Below are positions 33,630 to 46,300 of a DNA stretch of 64,000 nt, piece after piece (positions within the stretch are counted from its first letter, which is position 1; every line of letters begins with the position of its first letter). The DNA is from Cytospora piceicola. Lineage: Eukaryota > Ascomycota > Sordariomycetes > Diaporthales > Cytosporaceae. The stretch lies in NCBI GenBank assembly GCA_023375675.1, contig JALQBC010000040.1:310001-374000 (forward strand), written 5' to 3'. The notes beneath the pieces were generated by a model. That model made no database searches. It worked only from the letters and a program-made list of their open reading frames with translations, and was not told where the DNA came from. Position numbers and translations under genes: made by a program.

Positions 33630-34799
33630 TGCGCCCCCCCCCACCCCAATGTGTCGGCCATCCATCGCGATGTCCACTCCACCTTGGTTGCTGTACTTGT
33701 TCTCTATTATCTCTCTTACGACGCCATGAATTGACGCACACGACGATATGATACCAATTGGTGTGATGAAGCGGATCAAGTCGGCAGGCGAATGGCGAAG
33801 AAAGTCCCGTCCCAGGCGGTCGACATAGACTCTTGCATATGACCATCTCCCATCAATGGGAGCGATGTTCCTTCCGTTTCCAGTGTCCTGGAGTCTCTAG
33901 GCATTTTGGGAAGAATATTTATCTTCCCCACGGCTTGTTCGGTGTTCGGAAACACGGCCCTTCCAGATTCATCTTGCACGATTGGCGCTTCTGATGAGGA
34001 AAAGTTGATGACGTTTTATGACTTTACGAACATGACGGAATACGGTCCTTAGCCCACCCTCATTTGACCCGATGAAATTCACTTGTTTCTGTGATTTCCT
34101 CTACTGAGTGCTTACTTCACTCTACTTTACTCTCTACTCTATTTGTTCTTGCGACGGAAAGGGCCGAGCGGGGTGCATGTATGATGTTGCTGCGGCAGCA
34201 ACTTGGTGATAGAAACGGAGTTTGGATTTGGACCTGGGGAGACCAAAAAGTCTTGGTTGTTTTCATATATCCACATATATATATACATATATATGTTGAG
34301 GGAACTATGAGGTACAACAGCACATATTTGTTATCTTGTTTTTAGCTAGCTACTTACTGCTTGTTCATGCTACGGTATCAGTCCTGCTCATGGAGCGGAT
34401 CTTGATTGAATAAAACCACATTTTGTTGAATTGAAGGATGTCTGTCAATGTGAATAAGGATAAATGTGACTTATATGGCAGTGTAAGGTCATTTCAATGC
34501 TATTGTTTGAACCCCGCTGGGTTGAGTGCCGGATCCACCCCCGGATTTGGGGGCGCCAATCAATTTCACTACAGGGCTGATGAACAAGCAACTCTGGCGT
34601 GTCTGGCACTGTGACTAGCTGCCGCTAATACCTGTTTATCACCGACTTCCCGCCTAGAGCTTTCCCCAACTTCCAAAGAGCTCATCTCAACTCACTCATT
34701 CACGCCTTTTCCGTCCACCTACCTCGCTTTGCCTTTGCCCTTTCTTGCTCTTGTCCACCGCCGCGTAGCTCTCTCTGCAGGTCGATAAATGAAGAGATC
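33630..34799. other. Intergenic region
   Basis: It holds the 3' UTR of the 31758 gene and the 5' flank of PER1. It contains a C-run just after the stop codon, an alternating TA tract near 34268-34294, and CTCATCTCAACTCACTCATT pyrimidine-rich leader sequence just before PER1. No gene seen. Confidence 0.55.
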
Positions 34800-36055
34800 A
34801 TGATGTTACTTGCGACGGGCAGGATACGGCCTTGGTCGTTGTTCCTCGCCCTGGCTTTATGTGTTCTGTTGTTCTGTGTCGGCGCCGAGGCTTCCATTGG
34901 TGATAATCTGCCCGAGTTCGAGGAGTGTGTCGAGGTTCGTTACATCCGCATCGCGACCACACCAGCCTTGAGCCCTCGTGGCAAGAACGCAACGGTTTTA
35001 TGGAACAGCTGTGAACTGGACTGATTCAATTGTACGCTCACAGGTCTGCAAGCAAGAAAACTGCAGCCCAGGCAAGCCGCAGGCGCCCATCCGTGAGCCA
35101 CACCAATCCTCCCTCCTTACGCGACTTTCCCGGACAACAAGCCAGGCAGTCAGCTAACACTAATCCCTTGCCTCCGCCAGCCCTCCACCACCGTCTCCTC
35201 CTCTGGGACTGCCCCCAGGAATGCGACCACGCCTGCCAACACATAATCACCGCCCAGCGCGTCAGCTCGGGCAAGCCGGTGGTCCAGTTCCACGGCAAGT
35301 GGCCCTTCCGGCGGCTCCTCGGCGCGCAGGAGCCCCTCTCGGTGCTCTTCAGCGCGGGCAACCTCTGGGCGCACGCCGACGGGCTGCGCAAGGTGCGCGC
35401 GGCGCTGCCGCGGTCCTACACCCTGCTGCCCTTCTACGTGGCGCTCGCGTACGTGGGCATGGCGAGCTGGGCCTTCAGCTCCGTCTTCCACACGCGCGAC
35501 TTCCGCGCCACCGAGCAGCTCGACTACTTCGGCGCGGGGGCCAACGTCCTCTACGGCCTGTACTACACGGTCGTGCACCACCTCCGCCTGGACCGCCGCG
35601 GCAGCCCGCGCCGCCGGAGCGTGCTGCGCGCCTGGACGCTGCTCTGCGCGCTCATGTACGCCTGCCACGTGCTCTACCTCAAGCTGTGGAGCTGGGACTA
35701 CGGGTACAACATGGCGGCCAACGTGGTCTGCGGCCTGGTGCAGAACGCCCTGTGGACGTGGTACTCGTGGGTCAAGTACGGCGAGACGAGGCGCGGCTGG
35801 GCCGCGTGGCCGGGCCTCACGGTCGCCTGGATCGTGCTCGCCATGAGCATGGAGCTGTTTGACTTTGCGCCGCTGTGGGGGGCCGTGGACGCCCATAGCC
35901 TGTGGCACCTTGGGACCATTGGGCCTACGATTGTGTGGTACAAGTGAGTATACGGTGTGTGCGCGTTGACGGTCACGGATGCTAATGCTTTGTGAATTAG
36001 TTTCTTGGTTAAGGATGCTCAGGATGACTTGGCCGGCGAGAGGCTGAAGGCTTAG
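34800..36055 (+). CDS. PER1: PER1-type GPI-anchor lipid-remodelling protein (333 aa)
   Basis: Four exons fit: 34800-34934, 35044-35092, 35181-35943 and 36001-36055; all introns are GT/AG and in phase. The protein starts with a signal peptide (SLFLALALCVLLFCVGAEA). A Cys-rich lumenal segment follows (EECVE|VCKQENC, then LLLWDCPQECDHACQH), then FHGKWPFRR, the classic opening of the PER1/PGAP3 membrane domain, with about six or seven hydrophobic segments. FHTRD and the late DAHSLWHLGT supply the conserved His/Asp residues of the CREST hydrolase superfamily. PER1 removes the sn-2 acyl chain of GPI anchors in the ER, before replacement by a very long chain. Exon 3 is very GC-rich compared with its flanks. 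The first donor, GTTCGT, is weaker than usual. The expected ER-retrieval dilysine is not obvious; the tail ends ERLKA. Confidence 0.92.
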
Positions 36056-37094
36056 GATGACTCGGCCTGGGAACCTTAACTAGATACCAAAGCGCCGATA
36101 TGTGTTCAACGGTTACGGACTGCCTTGTTTGAATAGACGAGCAGCAGAGCTTGCTTCAGAGGCCGGCCCGAACGTTTGGAGTTCGGGGGCCATAATCACG
36201 CCAGCCCTCAGTTGTTCATCCGCATACAACGCTTGGTTAACGTTGATCTGGACCAACGGAACAAAAATACAAACCCTTTACAAATCTCTGCTTGTGCTCG
36301 CTCATTTTCTATAGGGATTCGTGATGAGCTGGTGAACCCGTATCAAACTTAACATTAGGACGTCAGAGAGAATGGTCGGGTAGGGGTCTCCGAAAAGGTT
36401 TGGATTCCGTCCTATTGTGATGTACGTGAGTGTGCTTCCCCATCTTCAGCCTAAGAGGCGGTTACTGTGCCCTCGTTTTCAAGCATCAACACAGTCTCGG
36501 AGCCGTGAAAGCTCACCAAAGCTAGCTGAGGGGTGTCTGGGTGGTGTGAGTAAAGGCTCATACGCACCCACTGCGGTTGAGGCCATTCACAGTCCATGTA
36601 ATGCCGGAGCGATCCGTTTCGGCCGTTTCGGCAGCGCCACACGCCTGGCCCCACCCACCCTTTGACAATACGGACAGCATCTCAATCGCAATCACGCCGC
36701 AGCTCGCCTACGACTTCTCGTACTGTCCATGATCCACAACTTCTCTAGGACCGACATACGTTCCCGGATGCTTCGAACCCACAAACATACATAAGTTTGT
36801 GACCTGAACGCATAAGCCGGCGTTCCTGCCAAGGATATGTCCTTTCCTGACTCTCAGGATAAGCCGGAGCCCTTTGAGAGGTCAGGTACAGTATGTGGGC
36901 AGCAGGATGGTATCTCCGGGTCAACATAAACCCTCTCGTCTGTTCGGACTATTTAATGAGAACCCGCGGCGAGCTGGGACCATGGAGATGAGGTGCGAAG
37001 ACTGGATGATACAGTGCCCTAGGATACTAGACTAAATTTACGAAGATACAAACGGCCATCTTGGTCCCGGGATTAGGGACGACGATAAGTCACT
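36056..37094. other. Intergenic region between PER1 and the GMC gene
   Basis: Short frames lack domains. A T-loop-like GGTTCGAAGC is present on the minus strand near 36770-36780, but a tRNA cloverleaf could not be built around it. No gene seen. Confidence 0.55.
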
Positions 37095-39448
37095 ATGTTG
37101 CCTTGGATAATACTTGGTCTTTGCACCAACGCCTTCCTGGGGGCGGCACCGGTATCAGCCCTGCTGCACCGACATCGCGTGTTAAGAAGTGAAGACTTTA
37201 GCCACCCCGTTGATGCGTCTTCCAGGGCACGAGGCGTTGGAAATTTGAACACCACCAGTGTTGGCGCATTTGACTACGTGAGTGCTGTCTATGTCGAGCG
37301 TCGCCAGGCGTGCCGTACCATCTAAGAAAGGTGATATACCGACTGACACGGGCGGACTGGATAGATCATCGTTGGAGGCGGAACAGCAGGAAACGCTGTA
37401 GCGACTCGTCTTAGCCAGGGCCTTCCATCAGCCAGCATCCTCATCATAGAGGCCGGTCCATACGTTACTGACAACCTGGATATCAACGTCCCGGGATTAC
37501 GAGGCAAGACGCTCGGCACTATATACGACTGGGTAAGACTGCCTCCCCCATCCCTGTTCTTGGCCCTCACATACCGGTCGAGGCTTTACCAGGGAATTCA
37601 CTAACCTCTAGGATGATGGAAGAACTTCACAACCGTGCCAGTAGAGGCGCTCGGTAACCGCACCCTCCCCATCAATCGTGGCAAGGTGGTGGGCGGATGC
37701 TCTGCCCACAACGGACTGGTATGGAATCGTGCCGCGGCGGCTGAGTATGATGCCTGGGAGGAGCTCGGCAATCCAGGGTGGAACTGGGAGACCATGTATG
37801 CGGCGATGGCGAAGTCGGAAAATTACACTGGTGAGTGTGTGTGAATGCAAATATCCACAAGGGGGTACTATCCTAGGGGAGTCGGTCTTGACGACATGCT
37901 CTGACATTATGTGGACACAGGCGGACCCTCTGGCTCGGGTACATCAGGTCCTATCCATACAGTCATCATTAAAGAGTTTTCGCCGATGCTCAACCTGGTG
38001 AGTATTATACAAGGGCAAATGCGTTCCTTTATGGTTGACTGAGTCCCGAGATACGTTTGGTCCGGGGGAAACAAAGGCCATGCCTCGCAACTCCGGGTTT
38101 GTTTCCCCTTTCTTCTTTTAGTAAATACTGACTCTCGATTTCGTAGTTCGAGTCGAGCGTCAAGAACATTTCTTCGCTCGCGGGAACCACGAATCCCAAC
38201 CAAGGCTCACCGATCGGCATTTCGTTGGGAGGGCCTTTCAGCATCGACCCGACGAACTACAACTCCTCCTATAGCACGAATGGGTACCTGCCACAAGCCG
38301 GCCCTAACCTGAGCATTCTCCCGGACACGACCGTCGCCAAGGTCAACCTCCAACGGGTCGTATCCAACGGAACCCTGCACCGCGCCACGGGCGTCACCCT
38401 CCTCGACGGCACAGTCATAGCGGCAAACCGAGAGGTCATCCTCTCAGCCGGCGTGATCCAGAGCCCCCAGCTCCTGGAGCTCTCGGGGGTCGGCCAGCCC
38501 GACATCCTGCGGGCGGCCAACATCACACCGATCATCGACCTCCCTGGCGTGGGGGAGAACTTCCAGGACCACCTCGGCCTCGGCATCTCGTACCAGCTCC
38601 GGGACGACGTGGACTACGTCACCTCCGACCTCCTGACAGCCAACGCCACCTACGCGGCCGCCGAGCTCGCCAAGTGGTTCTCCAACGAGACCTCGCTGTA
38701 CGACGCCGACGCCGAGGGGGGCATGGGCTTCGGCTTCGCGGACTGGACCACGATGACCAGCGCGGCGGAGTCGGCCCGGCTGCAGGCGATAGCGACCAGC
38801 GCGTCGCCGCCGGGCCCCGGGCGGCCCGACGCCGTCACGCGCAAGAGGCTGGCCCTCCTGGGCGACCGCTCCGTGCCCCAGGTCGAGGTCGTCCTCGTCG
38901 GCGGGTACAGCGGGCCCAAGGGCTACCCGGCCGAGGGCACCCCGCTGCACGGCAAGAGGTTCTTCACCCTCCAGGACGGGGTCCAGCAGCCCCTGAGCAG
39001 GGGCAGCGTCCACGTCGACGCGGGCGACCCGCTGCGCGGCCGCCCCGCCATCGACGCGCGGTACTGCGAGCACCCGTACGACCGCGCCGCGCATGTGGCC
39101 GCGGTGCGGGTGCTGCGCGCCGTCGCGGCCGCGGAGCCGCTGCGGTCCGTCTGGGTGGACGAGTACGAGCCCGGGTTCGCGGTGGTGCCCGAGGACCCGA
39201 CCGACGAGGAGTGGTGGGAGGGCTACGTGGCGGGCGCGGTGCAGAGCGTGTGGCACTCTGCTGGCACGTGCTCGATGCTGCCGCTCGAGGACGGCGGGGT
39301 GGTCGGGCCGGACCTGAGGGTGTACGGGACGGACAACCTGCGCGTGGTGGATGCGAGTGTCATACCGATGCTGGTGTCGGGGCACAGTCAGACTGCTGTG
39401 TATGGGGTTGCGGAGGTGGCGGCTGGGATCATCATTGCTGGTGTGTGA
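37095..39448 (+). CDS. Secreted GMC-family FAD oxidoreductase (645 aa)
   Basis: Five exons fit: 37095-37277, 37365-37532, 37623-37830, 37921-37997 and 38147-39448. A signal peptide (LPWIILGLCTNAFLGAAPVSA) precedes the FAD-binding Rossmann motif FDY|IIVGGGTAGNAVATRL, with the ribose-binding Glu in ILIIEAGP. The GMC signature region NRGKVVGGCSAHNGLVWNR follows. SAGVIQSPQLLELSGVG and the C-terminal HSAGTCSM and SGHSQTAVYG blocks complete the fold, and both catalytic His positions are kept. Several N-x-S/T sites suggest glycosylation. Such enzymes oxidise alcohols (aryl alcohol, glucose, choline or methanol types) and release H2O2; substrate cannot be told from sequence. The intron before exon 3 was placed so that YDW joins NFTTVP, as in the family; an upstream AG would break the frame. 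Confidence 0.92.
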
Positions 39449-40161
39449 GAAGGGGGGTGGTTGAAGGTGAGGGACTTGCTAGGTGGCGTTGAGAGGGTTG
39501 GGGCGTTAGGGGCTATGATGTAGGTGCTGGTGCACAACCTAACATAAGAATGAGCTATGTATTTTTTGGGCTGTCGACAAACAAACAAGGCCTTGCTACC
39601 GACCTGGAAGGTCTGCTACCTATGAATTATAAACGATTGTGAGATTTTGAGCAGAGATTAAAGAACCCGGCCATTTGAATTCAACCCGCGGTGATGATGC
39701 CCTCGCCGATCACACAGTCACAGACGAGCCAAAGAGGTAAATCTCCTGCGTCGACATCGCCAGAAACCCCTTGTATAAAATCAAACACAGGCGTATCTAG
39801 TCCCAGCCCCGAGTTTCTCCACTATCATACTCAAAAACCAGGTTGGTGGGCCGTTGGCTTCTATTCTCGTTGGTCCTACTGCATTCACCTCGCTGTTGTA
39901 GCCACAAAGCTGCTCCACGCTGCCTCCTTGTGCGGCTGCTCACCAAGCCAACTGTTGGATGCTCTCGAGTCTCAGGACATGTTTCTCCCGGCCCATTGCA
40001 CGCCGGGATGCTTGTCTTAGTATCGCAAAGGAAGAACAATGTCGCTCGCTTTCTGTGAGACAGACCTGCTCGACCGAAGCGCCTTTTGCGCTCAACCCAT
40101 CGTCGGTATCTCACGCATCGTTGGAATCCCACCAAGAGTTGGGGTCCTTGGAGATGTCATA
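39449..40161. other. Convergent intergenic region
   Basis: The 3' ends of the GMC and HET genes face each other across about 700 bp. No feature beyond likely 3' UTRs is seen. Confidence 0.6.
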
Positions 40162-41802
40162 TCAGGGCTGGCCGTCGCACACTACGGCGTACGAGGAACC
40201 TGGATGGCCACAAACTCTTGTGTTGAGGCATTCAGTAATTTCGTCGTCTAGCGGGCCATCAAAAGGCTTGAAGCGTTTCGGTCGTCCGTAAATACTGACG
40301 ATAACCATGGCATCTTTGTCGTCGAGATGGATTTCGAAAGCGGTACCGCCCTGCCAGGAGGAGTATGAGTGTCGAGCAAATGCAAACCCCACAATATCAA
40401 AATGACCGTCAGCTCGTGGCCTCGCAATCAAGGGCATCCACACATTCATCGGAATCTTTATGCACCAATCTCCAGGGAGAGTTACTGGCGGCAGCAAAAT
40501 TGCCACCGTTCTTTGCCAGCTCCATTTGTTTCCCACGAATGCTGGTTGTTGTTGGACCGATATGGGAATGTAGCGCTCGTTTCCATCGAATTTCCACTTT
40601 CCGTCTTCACACGTAAGACGCCACCCCCGGCAATTGGGAATTATAAAACATGATGGGTTGGGATTACTCAATTGCGTTGGGAAATCGAGTCGCCGTCTCT
40701 GCTGAAGCGCTTCCCTCAATCGAGGTGGTGGATCGTTGAACAAATCCAGGTTCCTCCAAATATCCTTCATAATGTCGACCCATCTAAAGTCGCGCGGCAT
40801 GATTCTGAGGACCTCCAAGGCAATCTCCAGCCTGTCCTTCTTATAATCAGGCTGGATTGGTTTCTGATCTGACCAGTCGATCACCGACAGAACACCATAT
40901 ATCCTATCTCTGAGATCAGTGCACTCGAGATCCTGAACATGAAGAAAAGCCTTCCAAGGTGCCATAAGTTTCAGATCCAACGCACCAGCTAAGATAAGCG
41001 ATCTCTTGGGTCCAATGCGTCCCCATGCTTCCAACATTTCTCTAAAATCCCCTCCTCGACCATCTAAATAAACATACCAATGTACGGTCAAATCCAGCCC
41101 ATGTAAAGTGCGAATCGATAAATGCTCCTTCCCACAGCATACACTAATTGATCTCCCAAGGCATAATTCCTGAAAAACCCATACTCTCGAGAAATACGGT
41201 CGTCCAAGGAAGTCTGCGAATTCGTTATGAAGCCTTTCCCAAGTCGAACGCGGTGTTAAGCCCCATCGGTCTTTGATCATGACATTGGAATCTTTGAAGT
41301 TGGAGTTGGACAGCTCTCCCAACCAGCCAAAACCCCTGCGCAGTTTGCGGTACAAGTACCTGCTCCCCGCATTGCTCCTCCCGACACAAGCCAGCACGCG
41401 TTCGGCATTCTTATAGACCTGTCCCATAAGAGGAACTTGGTGTCCCTTCTCCTCGTTATTGCTCTGATTGATACATATAGCATCAACCCAGTAATAACGA
41501 CGGCGGTAGTCGCCACCGTACCATGTCGCCTGCTTGAGGGTGTATTCGCAGTTCCGAGTGACTTGCATTCGATTGCCGTTGACGAGTATCGTTGCAGTAT
41601 GGCTCGCATCTCCCCATACATACGAGATGGCATGATACTTTGGTAGTTCGGACAGGGGCCAGGTCGTAAGTTTGCAGTGGACTGGGATCGGTTGGTTTTC
41701 ATCGAAATCGAGGATGGTGATCAGCCTGATGTAGCCCTTAGCATCGGGAAGTGGTTCGTAGCTAAACTTGGGAATCTCCTTTTCGGATTGCGTTGTTGAC
41801 AT
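40162..41802 (-). CDS. HET-domain protein (546 aa)
   Basis: A single exon from ATG 41802 to the stop at 40162. All three HET blocks are present: KYHAISYVWGD (about residue 54), YYWVDAICINQ with NEEKGHQVPLMGQVYKNAERV (about 102-136), and SRVWVFQELCLG (about 207-218). HET proteins mediate heterokaryon incompatibility and other programmed cell-death responses in the cytoplasm of filamentous ascomycetes; most act with a partner locus. The C-terminal 300 residues carry no visible repeats (no WD40, NACHT or ankyrin), so this is a stand-alone HET protein. Base composition is lower in GC than its neighbours, and it lacks introns, both common for rapidly evolving HET paralogues. Partner and specificity are unknown. 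Confidence 0.9.
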   Translation of the reverse strand: MSTTQSEKEIPKFSYEPLPDAKGYIRLITILDFDENQPIPVHCKLTTWPLSELPKYHAISYVWGDASHTATILVNGNRMQVTRNCEYTLKQATWYGGDYRRRYYWVDAICINQSNNEEKGHQVPLMGQVYKNAERVLACVGRSNAGSRYLYRKLRRGFGWLGELSNSNFKDSNVMIKDRWGLTPRSTWERLHNEFADFLGRPYFSRVWVFQELCLGRSISVCCGKEHLSIRTLHGLDLTVHWYVYLDGRGGDFREMLEAWGRIGPKRSLILAGALDLKLMAPWKAFLHVQDLECTDLRDRIYGVLSVIDWSDQKPIQPDYKKDRLEIALEVLRIMPRDFRWVDIMKDIWRNLDLFNDPPPRLREALQQRRRLDFPTQLSNPNPSCFIIPNCRGWRLTCEDGKWKFDGNERYIPISVQQQPAFVGNKWSWQRTVAILLPPVTLPGDWCIKIPMNVWMPLIARPRADGHFDIVGFAFARHSYSSWQGGTAFEIHLDDKDAMVIVSIYGRPKRFKPFDGPLDDEITECLNTRVCGHPGSSYAVVCDGQP

Positions 41803-43317
41803 CTTGGACTCGTTTCGATAGGAGCAGTAACTGGGTGTCTGAAGACCACGTTGAGTCTACCCAACCCTCGTAAACTGGGAGGGGAGGCCTTTATATGATC
41901 GAATGCAGCCACTCACACGAATGACATTGATTGGGCGGCACTGCCCGTGGCTTGCGGAGAAGAGAGGCTGTAAAGCATTGAGAGAGGCAGCTTATTGCCC
42001 CTGCAGCTCAAGGACCCCACCACAACAATATTTTCCACTTGTCCCGTCTCCAATGCTTATTACCATCTGTGAGGCGCCATACGTCTTAAAAGGCGCCTCC
42101 TTTGTGGTAGGCATAAGCAGACTCGGCCCTTGCTTGCACAGTGACATGTGTCCTGTTACCAAGCTTGCCGCCACCACTCCACGCCAGACCGCCCGCCCGC
42201 CCCCTGACATCGCCCTCCTCGACCCTGCCATACTCCCCACCAACGAAGACCTCAATCCCAGGCGACAGAACCGCCCGTCCGTCGCAGCTGGCATGTCTCT
42301 CGAGCGGCTCTTCGGGGTCGCTAGCATCGTATACACAGGTGAAGCATGACCGCCAGTATATCGTCTGGCCCTGTCCTATGATCCAGGTGGCGGCAGACCT
42401 GGCACCCTCAAGCTGGCTCTCATCGCACAGTGGCTCGATCCGGAAGGGCGGCGGTGCTCTTTCAATTTGGGGAGGTCTCTCGAGACAGCCGCCTCGCGCA
42501 GTGGCCGGCAGGTTTGCTTGTGGCTCCCACGCATGCATGCGCATTGCCACCCTTTGGGGCTGTGCCCTCGTTGAGGATGAAATCGAGGTCCAATCGAGAT
42601 ATCTTTGACATCAGTTGACTCGAAGGCCCCTTGGGAATGGTTGATGTCGTGATTTGTTTGGATTAAGCGTCCAATGGAGTGTATCCGGCCGTCTCCACTG
42701 ATACATCATACAAGGTGCAGGTGCTGATTTTGCAAACTTGTTTACTTGTTGCAGCATGCTCAGTCCGGGGGTGTTGTAAAGACTCGCGAAAAAGGGCACT
42801 ACCGGTACCATCCATCAGTTGGCTGATAACAAGGTTAAGGTTTCTCCACTTCTGCACATGTGGTGCCTGCATTGCCTAATCGTTTGTTGTGTTTCTTGTC
42901 ATCTCATGGATCTCGAAGATTGTAAGATGTCACAACAAGACAACCAGGTAGACGAGCGCGCACCCAAAGGTAAAATTGTGCCGTGTCATCAAATGGTCAA
43001 GCTCAACTTCGCAGTCACCTCTGAACGTAGCACCAGCGCCATCTCAGGAGCCACGGGCCCTTCTTGTAATGTTCTTCAATTCAATGTGAACAGGCGTTTA
43101 GTCATCCTGATCTGTTCCTTGATCATCATCTACCATCCCATCCTCGACCGTAGTAGGCGTGCCATCATCCATAGGCACTGCCGGAAAGACTTCAACCACC
43201 CCTCCTCTAAATACATTAATACAACGATAGCGCCACAAACCACCAAATGCACATTTTGGTGCCATGATCGCCAACCCTCTTTCATCGACCATAACCCCCA
43301 CCCCTTACCTCAAAGAC
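41803..43317. other. Intergenic region between HET and NUP159
   Basis: The left part is the HET promoter. Frames of up to about 155 codons on both strands near 41900-42610 overlap one another, show no domain and mostly lack good starts. Likely 3' UTR of NUP159 occupies the right end. A C/G-rich stretch near 42170-42260 is Pro/Arg-coding in several frames. No gene accepted. Confidence 0.5.
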
Positions 43318-46300
43318 CTAATTCCCGTCACCATACCTCGTCGTCTTAGGCCCGTTCTCCCTCAACTTGTCCCTCAGCTGGTCCAGCACAGCCTGCCTCT
43401 TCTGCATCTTGGCCCGAGCAGCAGACTTGTCCTCCTCCGTGAACCCGCTCATCTTCTTCCGCGGCGTCGGCGTCGGCGTGCCCCGGCCGGCGCTGCCGTT
43501 GAGCGAGCCGACGGAGCTCATGAACGACCTGCGCGGCTCGGGCGTGTGCGCGGAGCCCGACATGAGGAGCGACTGCCTCTTGTTGGGCGTCGGCGTCGCC
43601 GAGGGGGACGCCGAGCGGCTCGGGGGCCCGACGGAGCTGCTGAAGCGCAGCTTCCGCATCTGGCTCTCGAGCACGTCGAGGTCTCCGCTGCGCTTCTCGG
43701 CCGCCGAGGTCATCCTCATGATAGTGCGCATGACTGCGTCGACGGTCGGTACGGCCGCGGCCTTGCCTGACGTGCCGGCCAGAGAGGCAAGTTTCGTCTT
43801 GAGCATCGTGAGCCCGCCCTCGGCATCGGCCATCAGCTTGGTTATCTTGGCATAAGACTGGCGGAGCTCGTTCTGCTGGGCTGCCTGCTCTGGGCTTAGA
43901 GGCAGGGATCGCGCCGCTATGGCCTGCTCGGGGTCGAGGACGGAGCTGACAATACGCTTGATGTCTTGATGCTTGGTTCGAAGCTTGGGTATCTCCCGCA
44001 CGAGACCTTGACACATATCCCAGGTATCATCGACGTCTTGGAGACGACCATCTTCTAGCTCCGGTGCCAACTCAGCATCCAGTACATGTCTGAGATCTTC
44101 GGCCTCGCACAGCACCCAGTCGTCAGGATATGCCAGATCGTCCTTGGTCTTCAGTCCGCCCTTGCGAAGCTCTTCATGCCCCTTGATAAAGCTGGACAGT
44201 GCTCTAGAATTCAGACCCAGAGTCACCAGCATGCCGTTAATATCGCGGTACAGAGCCTCTACCTGGGCAGCAACCGTTGAAGCATGGGCGTCTGCGGGAA
44301 CGCTGTTGAAGGCGTTGAACTCGCCGATGTCCAAAGATGGCTCGGCCTCGCCTCCAAGCATGTTCTGGACCAGCTCGAACTCATCGTCTTCCAATCTCTG
44401 CTGCTCTTGCTCAGCCTGCTTTTTCTGGGCTTGCTTTTGCAATGCAACGTTAGGGTCTTCTTGGGGCTGGAGTCTTGTGCTGATCGTCTTGCTGCCATAT
44501 CCGGAGCTCTGTGATAGAGATTCCTTCGGATTGTGTGGAGCCGTGCCAGAGGTACCAACTGATCGCGAGCCCTCGCCCGGGAACAGTGGCACGCTCTTCA
44601 ATGGACTCGGCGAGCGTGGGCTAGTGGGTTCAGGCTTTGGGAAAACAGGCGTGGTTCGACCGACTTCACCGAAGAGTGAAGCGCGTGGTTGTGCCGCATC
44701 CGGCCGCGAAACCACGGAGTAGCCGCCCATGCCTCCGAAGGAGCCCTGAGGAGTTTTACCCGGCGTTTGACCGGCAGCTGCCGAGCCGGGAGAGAGATCC
44801 TTGGCAACATCGACCCCGCTGCCTTCGCTTTCACCATCGTCCTCTTCGTCCTCGCCTTCTCCTTCTTCGTGCTCGCCCTCGCCTTCTTCGTCCTCGTCTT
44901 CGTCTTCGTCTTCGTACTCATCCTCATATTCACCCTCACCCTCACCCTCACCCTCGCCGTTGTCTTCTGCGTCTTCATCTCCGCTATAATCCTCGTCCTC
45001 CTCTAGGCTATCCTCGCCGCTGTCAGGAACCTCAGGAACTGCAGGGGTTGACCCGAATAGAGATGATCTCGATTCTGTCTCGGGCCTTGTAAAGTCCGGA
45101 GGCAGAGGTGCTTCCTCCGGCGTGGTTGTCCCGTCTTCCGGCAGAGGTGACGTGGAATTCTCTTTGCGCTGGGAGCGGAAACCAGGAGACGATGGGGCAT
45201 CGCCGGCCGGCTTGTTGGCTGCTTTTTTGGACACGTCTGCGGATTTAGCGGAAGCTATGGAAGAAGAAGAGGATTCTCCGAATGGGTAAGCTGCCTTACT
45301 CGTTGCGTCCGGCGGCAGAGGCGCGTCCGCTGCTGCCTCTGAGGATTTCGCCGCTTCTGGGTTGTCCTTCAAAGCAAAAGGATTGGGTTTGTCATTCGAA
45401 GCGAATGGATTGGGCTTGTTGTTGCTGAATACCGAGCCGAAGGGACTGGGACTAGACTTCGGCTTCTCTAGGTCGGTTTTGGACGCAAAAGGGTTTGCCT
45501 TTGCGGCCGGAGCTGCAAAGGGACTGCTCGTACTCGGCTGGGCAGAGAATGGGTTAGATGTTGGTGCCGTAGAGTCAGTAGAGAAGAACTTGGACGGCGC
45601 AGGCGTAGATGTAGGCGTCGTCGATTCCTGAGGCTGGCCGAAGAGGGACTTGGGTTTCTCTTGGTCGACAGGAGTCGGCGCATCCATGTCTTCGTCTTTG
45701 GAGACGGTTTGCGAATTAGCTGGTTTGGACGCGGCATCATCTAGCGACAAGCCGAACCCCCCAAGGCCAAAGCCGCCTCCACTGGGCTTTTCGTTATCCT
45801 TTGCAGAGTTGGGATCTGCCTTGAAAGTCGTCCCGAGGACAAAAGGAGAGGAGCCGAAAGCGGAACCCTCCTTAGCAGTAGAGCCTAGAGGTGGGAAAGC
45901 AGTGTTACTGCCCGTCGAGACTTCTGGGGTTCCTGCGGGCTTCCCAAACACACTCTGCCCGCCGGTGTTACTACCAAAGGGGCTCGATGTGGAGGGTTGC
46001 GAGAAGATGCTCCCACCGCCGTTAGTATTCCCACCCACAGATGCAAAGCCTCCTTTACCGGAAAACGACGCGAAGCCGCCTCCTGCTGGAGGGATCACAG
46101 GGGCGATTCCACTACCGAAGACCTTACCCCCAGTAGATCCTCCCGCGGCAGGTGCTGCGGTGCCAGAGAATCCATGGGAGCCAAAAGCCGGCGCAGCCGC
46201 AGCAGGGGAGGCTGTAGCCCACGGCGATGTCTTTGCTCCAAGTCCTGCAGACTGTCCAAAGGCCGGAGCGGAGGGTTTTCCGAAAGATGGCGTGCCAAAC

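Noticed and set aside
35150..35908. 252-codon minus-strand frame
   Set aside because: Antisense shadow of PER1 exon 3, caused by its high third-position GC.
36760..36850. Possible tRNA on the minus strand
   Set aside because: A GGTTCGAAGC T-loop-like motif is present, but the T-stem does not pair and no acceptor or anticodon stem could be built.
38444..39385. 313-codon minus-strand frame
   Set aside because: Antisense shadow of the GMC oxidoreductase last exon; composition is His/Arg/Val-rich as expected from GC bias.
41903..42608. Overlapping frames of about 114-155 codons on both strands
   Set aside because: They overlap in several phases, differ in composition from accepted genes and show no domain or splice partner.
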